Below are positions 62,673 through 64,000 of a stretch of DNA of 64,000 nucleotides, piece after piece. Location: NCBI RefSeq assembly GCF_046297595.1, contig NZ_JBKBHT010000007.1:1-64000 (forward strand), in the 5' to 3' direction. The notes beneath the pieces are model-generated. The model had not been told where the DNA came from. It did not search any database and saw nothing but the letters and a program-made list of their open reading frames with translations. The position numbers and the translations under genes were made by a program. Origin of the DNA: Ferrovibrio sp046297595. GTDB taxonomy: Bacteria; Pseudomonadota; Alphaproteobacteria; Ferrovibrionales; Ferrovibrionaceae. Every line of letters starts with the position of its first letter. Position 1 is the stretch's first letter.

Positions 62673-62900
62673 ATGAGTGATGCCTCCAAGTTCAAGGAAC
62701 TTACCCTGGCAGCATTAAGTCCCGCCAGCCGGAAGGCCATCGATCAACAAATCTCGATGTACAGCCTCTCCACCACCATGGAAGCCGTCGGCCTGCTCCG
62801 CAAAGTCCAGGTCGCCTATGGCAAAGGCTCATGGCCGAACATCGATGACTTCCTGTCGCGCCTGGACGCGCAAGGCACAACCGTTGGGGTCGAGCCATGA
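62673..62900 (+). CDS. Small unknown conjugation-locus protein
   Basis: The 75-residue soluble protein is not recognised. It is largely helical (KELTLAALSPASRKAIDQQI, then TTMEAVGLLRKVQVAYGKGS) with a short charged tail. It has a good GGGAGG site before the ATG and overlaps the next start by four bases (ATGA at 62897-62900), so it is translated with the traM-like gene. Coupling and conserved-looking codon use argue that it is real. Confidence 0.6.
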   Translation: MSDASKFKELTLAALSPASRKAIDQQISMYSLSTTMEAVGLLRKVQVAYGKGSWPNIDDFLSRLDAQGTTVGVEP

Positions 62901-63307
62901 CGGACCAAGCTGCCTTTGAGCCGATATCGAAGCAGGAGGTTCGCACTCTGCTTCTAGCTGAGCATGGCGTGGCAGTCGGTGAGGACGATCCGATTCTCAT
63001 GTCTGTGACGCTGCACACCGCATTCATGGGTGATCTGGCGCGGTCCCTGGAAGCACATCGCAAATCCCAGAATGACATCTTCGAGCAGGCCGTGGTCGGT
63101 GTGGTGGAGTCTGTAACGCAGTCCGCTAACAAACTGCGCGATGCCTTGCTCGATGGTGCAGTCCGCAGCGTCCTTAACGGTGTGGCTCAACAGTCGGAAG
63201 CACTTGGTACGCTGCAGAGCAAAACCAAGTCTCAGCTGATCGCCCAGGCTGTTCTCACTGCTCTGAATTGGGCAGCCGTCATCGCCTTCTTCTTCATCCT
63301 GAAATAG
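62897..63307 (+). CDS. TraM-like conjugation protein
   Basis: The 136-residue protein has an N-terminal segment (VRTLLLAEHGVAVGEDDPIL) reminiscent of RP4 TraM, a central coiled-coil part (FMGDLARSLEAHRKSQNDIF, then QSANKLRDALLDG), and a single C-terminal helix (LNWAAVIAFFFILK). RP4 TraM has the same soluble-plus-tail layout and follows traL. The 4-base overlap with the small gene upstream shows coupling. The assignment is by position, layout and the DDPI motif. Confidence 0.55.
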   Translation: MTDQAAFEPISKQEVRTLLLAEHGVAVGEDDPILMSVTLHTAFMGDLARSLEAHRKSQNDIFEQAVVGVVESVTQSANKLRDALLDGAVRSVLNGVAQQSEALGTLQSKTKSQLIAQAVLTALNWAAVIAFFFILK

Positions 63308-63333
63308 CAACAACAAGCCGGGGGAACCCACAA

Positions 63334-63657
63334 ATGCGTAAATCGACTGAATACCTGCCGTCGTTGATCCTTCTGGCCGGGATGGCATTCGTCATGTTCG
63401 TGGCACCGCAAATCGCGCTTGCTGCAGATGACTCCTGGGTGGAACCAGGCGTTGAAGCTGCCGGCAACATCGAAGCCGGCCTGGTTACGTTAGGAGCCGT
63501 GCTGGTGGGTATCGGCGTTATCGTCGCCGGCATTATCGCGGTAGTGATGGGCAAACTGGAGTGGCCCCGGCTCATCTACTGCATCATCGGCGGTATCTTG
63601 ATCATGGCCGGTCCGGCGATCATTCGCGGCCTGATCAACCTGAGCAAAGTGGCCTGA
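63334..63657 (+). CDS. trbC: TrbC/VirB2-family pilin
   Basis: This is the major pilus subunit precursor of a type IV secretion system. The 107-residue protein has a long signal peptide (LPSLILLAGMAFVMFVAPQIALA-A, cleavage near residue 30) and then two helices (TLGAVLVGIGVIVAGIIAVVMG and LIYCIIGGILIMAGPAIIRGL, given as regions) separated by a short polar turn, as in VirB2/TrbC. The start at 63334 follows GGGGAA; an earlier in-frame ATG at 63268 is within the preceding gene. The trbD-like gene follows in 2 bases. In RP4 trb genes form a separate operon, but here they follow the tra genes directly. Confidence 0.82.
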   Translation: MRKSTEYLPSLILLAGMAFVMFVAPQIALAADDSWVEPGVEAAGNIEAGLVTLGAVLVGIGVIVAGIIAVVMGKLEWPRLIYCIIGGILIMAGPAIIRGLINLSKVA

Positions 63658-63659
63658 CC

Positions 63660-63977
63660 ATGAAGGCCACGAGTTTTGTTTTCACCGGCGTACAGAAGCC
63701 CATGACACTCTTTGGGCTTCCGCCGAAGGTGATGTTCCTGGTGATCGCAGCAATGGGATGCTCTTTTGGCATCCTGGTTGCGGTCGGTTTGGCTCCCCTG
63801 GCAGTGCCAGCCTCTGTTGTGCTTGTCGTCGTTCTCTGGACATGGCTATGGCGCAAGAACAACCGCGATTGGCATTTCGGCAACTACCTGTTCTCTACGC
63901 CAAGGTTTTGGGCGTCTAGGGGACAGGCAGCTTTCTTTCTCGCCGGCCGCAGCTCGCGTCACGACAGGATAGTGTGA
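63660..63977 (+). CDS. trbD: TrbD/VirB3-family protein
   Basis: The 105-residue protein has the VirB3/TrbD layout: a short polar N-terminus (ATSFVFTGVQKPMTLFGLPP), then two adjacent membrane helices (KVMFLVIAAMGCSFGILVAV and ASVVLVVVLWTWLWR), and a short C-terminal cytosolic part (NNRDWHFGNYLFSTPRFW). VirB3 forms part of the inner-membrane complex of type IV secretion. It begins two bases after the trbC stop. Its stop overlaps the start of the next gene (TGATG). Confidence 0.8.
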   Translation: MKATSFVFTGVQKPMTLFGLPPKVMFLVIAAMGCSFGILVAVGLAPLAVPASVVLVVVLWTWLWRKNNRDWHFGNYLFSTPRFWASRGQAAFFLAGRSSRHDRIV

Positions 63978-64000
63978 TGTGGGGTGAGGTATTTATGACC
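63977..64000 (+). CDS. Start of the next conjugation gene, probable TrbE/VirB4 ATPase (partial)
   Basis: ATG at 63977 overlaps the trbD stop (TGATG) and is open to the window end: MWGEVFMT. An alternative ATG is at 63995. In IncP trb order TrbE, a VirB4 ATPase, follows TrbD, so it is the expected product. The eight visible residues do not themselves show it. Confidence 0.4.

Overview
The window is high-GC chromosomal DNA from an alphaproteobacterium. The signs are FixL/FixJ oxygen sensing, trifunctional PutA with an N-terminal ribbon-helix-helix, MlaE/MlaF beside alr, a DUF1217 protein among flagellar genes, sigma-54 promoters on hook genes, and hairpin repeats of the CGTCAT-CCCGG-CTTGA-CCGGG-ATCC type. 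Flagella, chemotaxis, flavocytochrome c sulfide dehydrogenase and an oxygen-responsive regulon suggest a free-living, motile, micro-oxic heterotroph of a Rhodospirillales-like group. The genus cannot be fixed from sequence reading alone. No rRNA, tRNA, CRISPR array or insertion sequence was seen.

Layout. 1-16.8 kb is mostly core genes: the rplI 3' end, dnaB, a chemoreceptor with its own cheW, a Spy-like periplasmic protein, a ZIP metal transporter, an EamA exporter, alr-mlaE-mlaF, radA-cvpA-purF, an SDR with a hydratase-like protein, and a second EamA exporter. 16.9-27 kb is metabolic: fccA-fccB, hemN behind a perfect CRP-type palindrome, an Old Yellow Enzyme, a type III polyketide synthase with an ICMT-like methyltransferase, kup and ggt. 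27-31 kb is an oxygen-signalling island: a FixK-type regulator with a FixK-type box just before its start, and fixL-fixJ followed by a lone receiver domain that may play the role of FixT. 30.5-36 kb has a frameshifted EF-hand gene, an amino-acid racemase, an Lrp regulator and putA.

36-48.2 kb is a flagellar hook region: flgD, a glycosyltransferase-like gene, an OmpR/EnvZ-type pair, a short hook-family gene divergent from flgE, then flgK, flgL and a DUF1217 gene. The two divergent hook genes each have a near-perfect -24/-12 sigma-54 promoter. 48.4-59.4 kb looks like one catabolic cluster: a class III PLP enzyme, a kinase of the hydroxylysine-kinase type, a GhrA-like dehydrogenase, a complete oligopeptide-type ABC importer, a class II aldolase, a GntR regulator and a deacetylase of the acetylpolyamine/HDAC family. 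A plausible reading is import, deacetylation, phosphorylation and then phospho-lyase cleavage of an amino-alcohol-like substrate.

59.6-64 kb carries a dppD-type ATPase gene whose upstream permease survives only as a C-terminal tail. Immediately beyond begins an IncP-like conjugation operon (traK, traL, two unknown genes, a traM-like gene, trbC, trbD and the start of the next gene) with visibly lower GC. It is most simply read as the edge of an integrated conjugative element or plasmid lying in, or replacing, the rest of the dpp operon.
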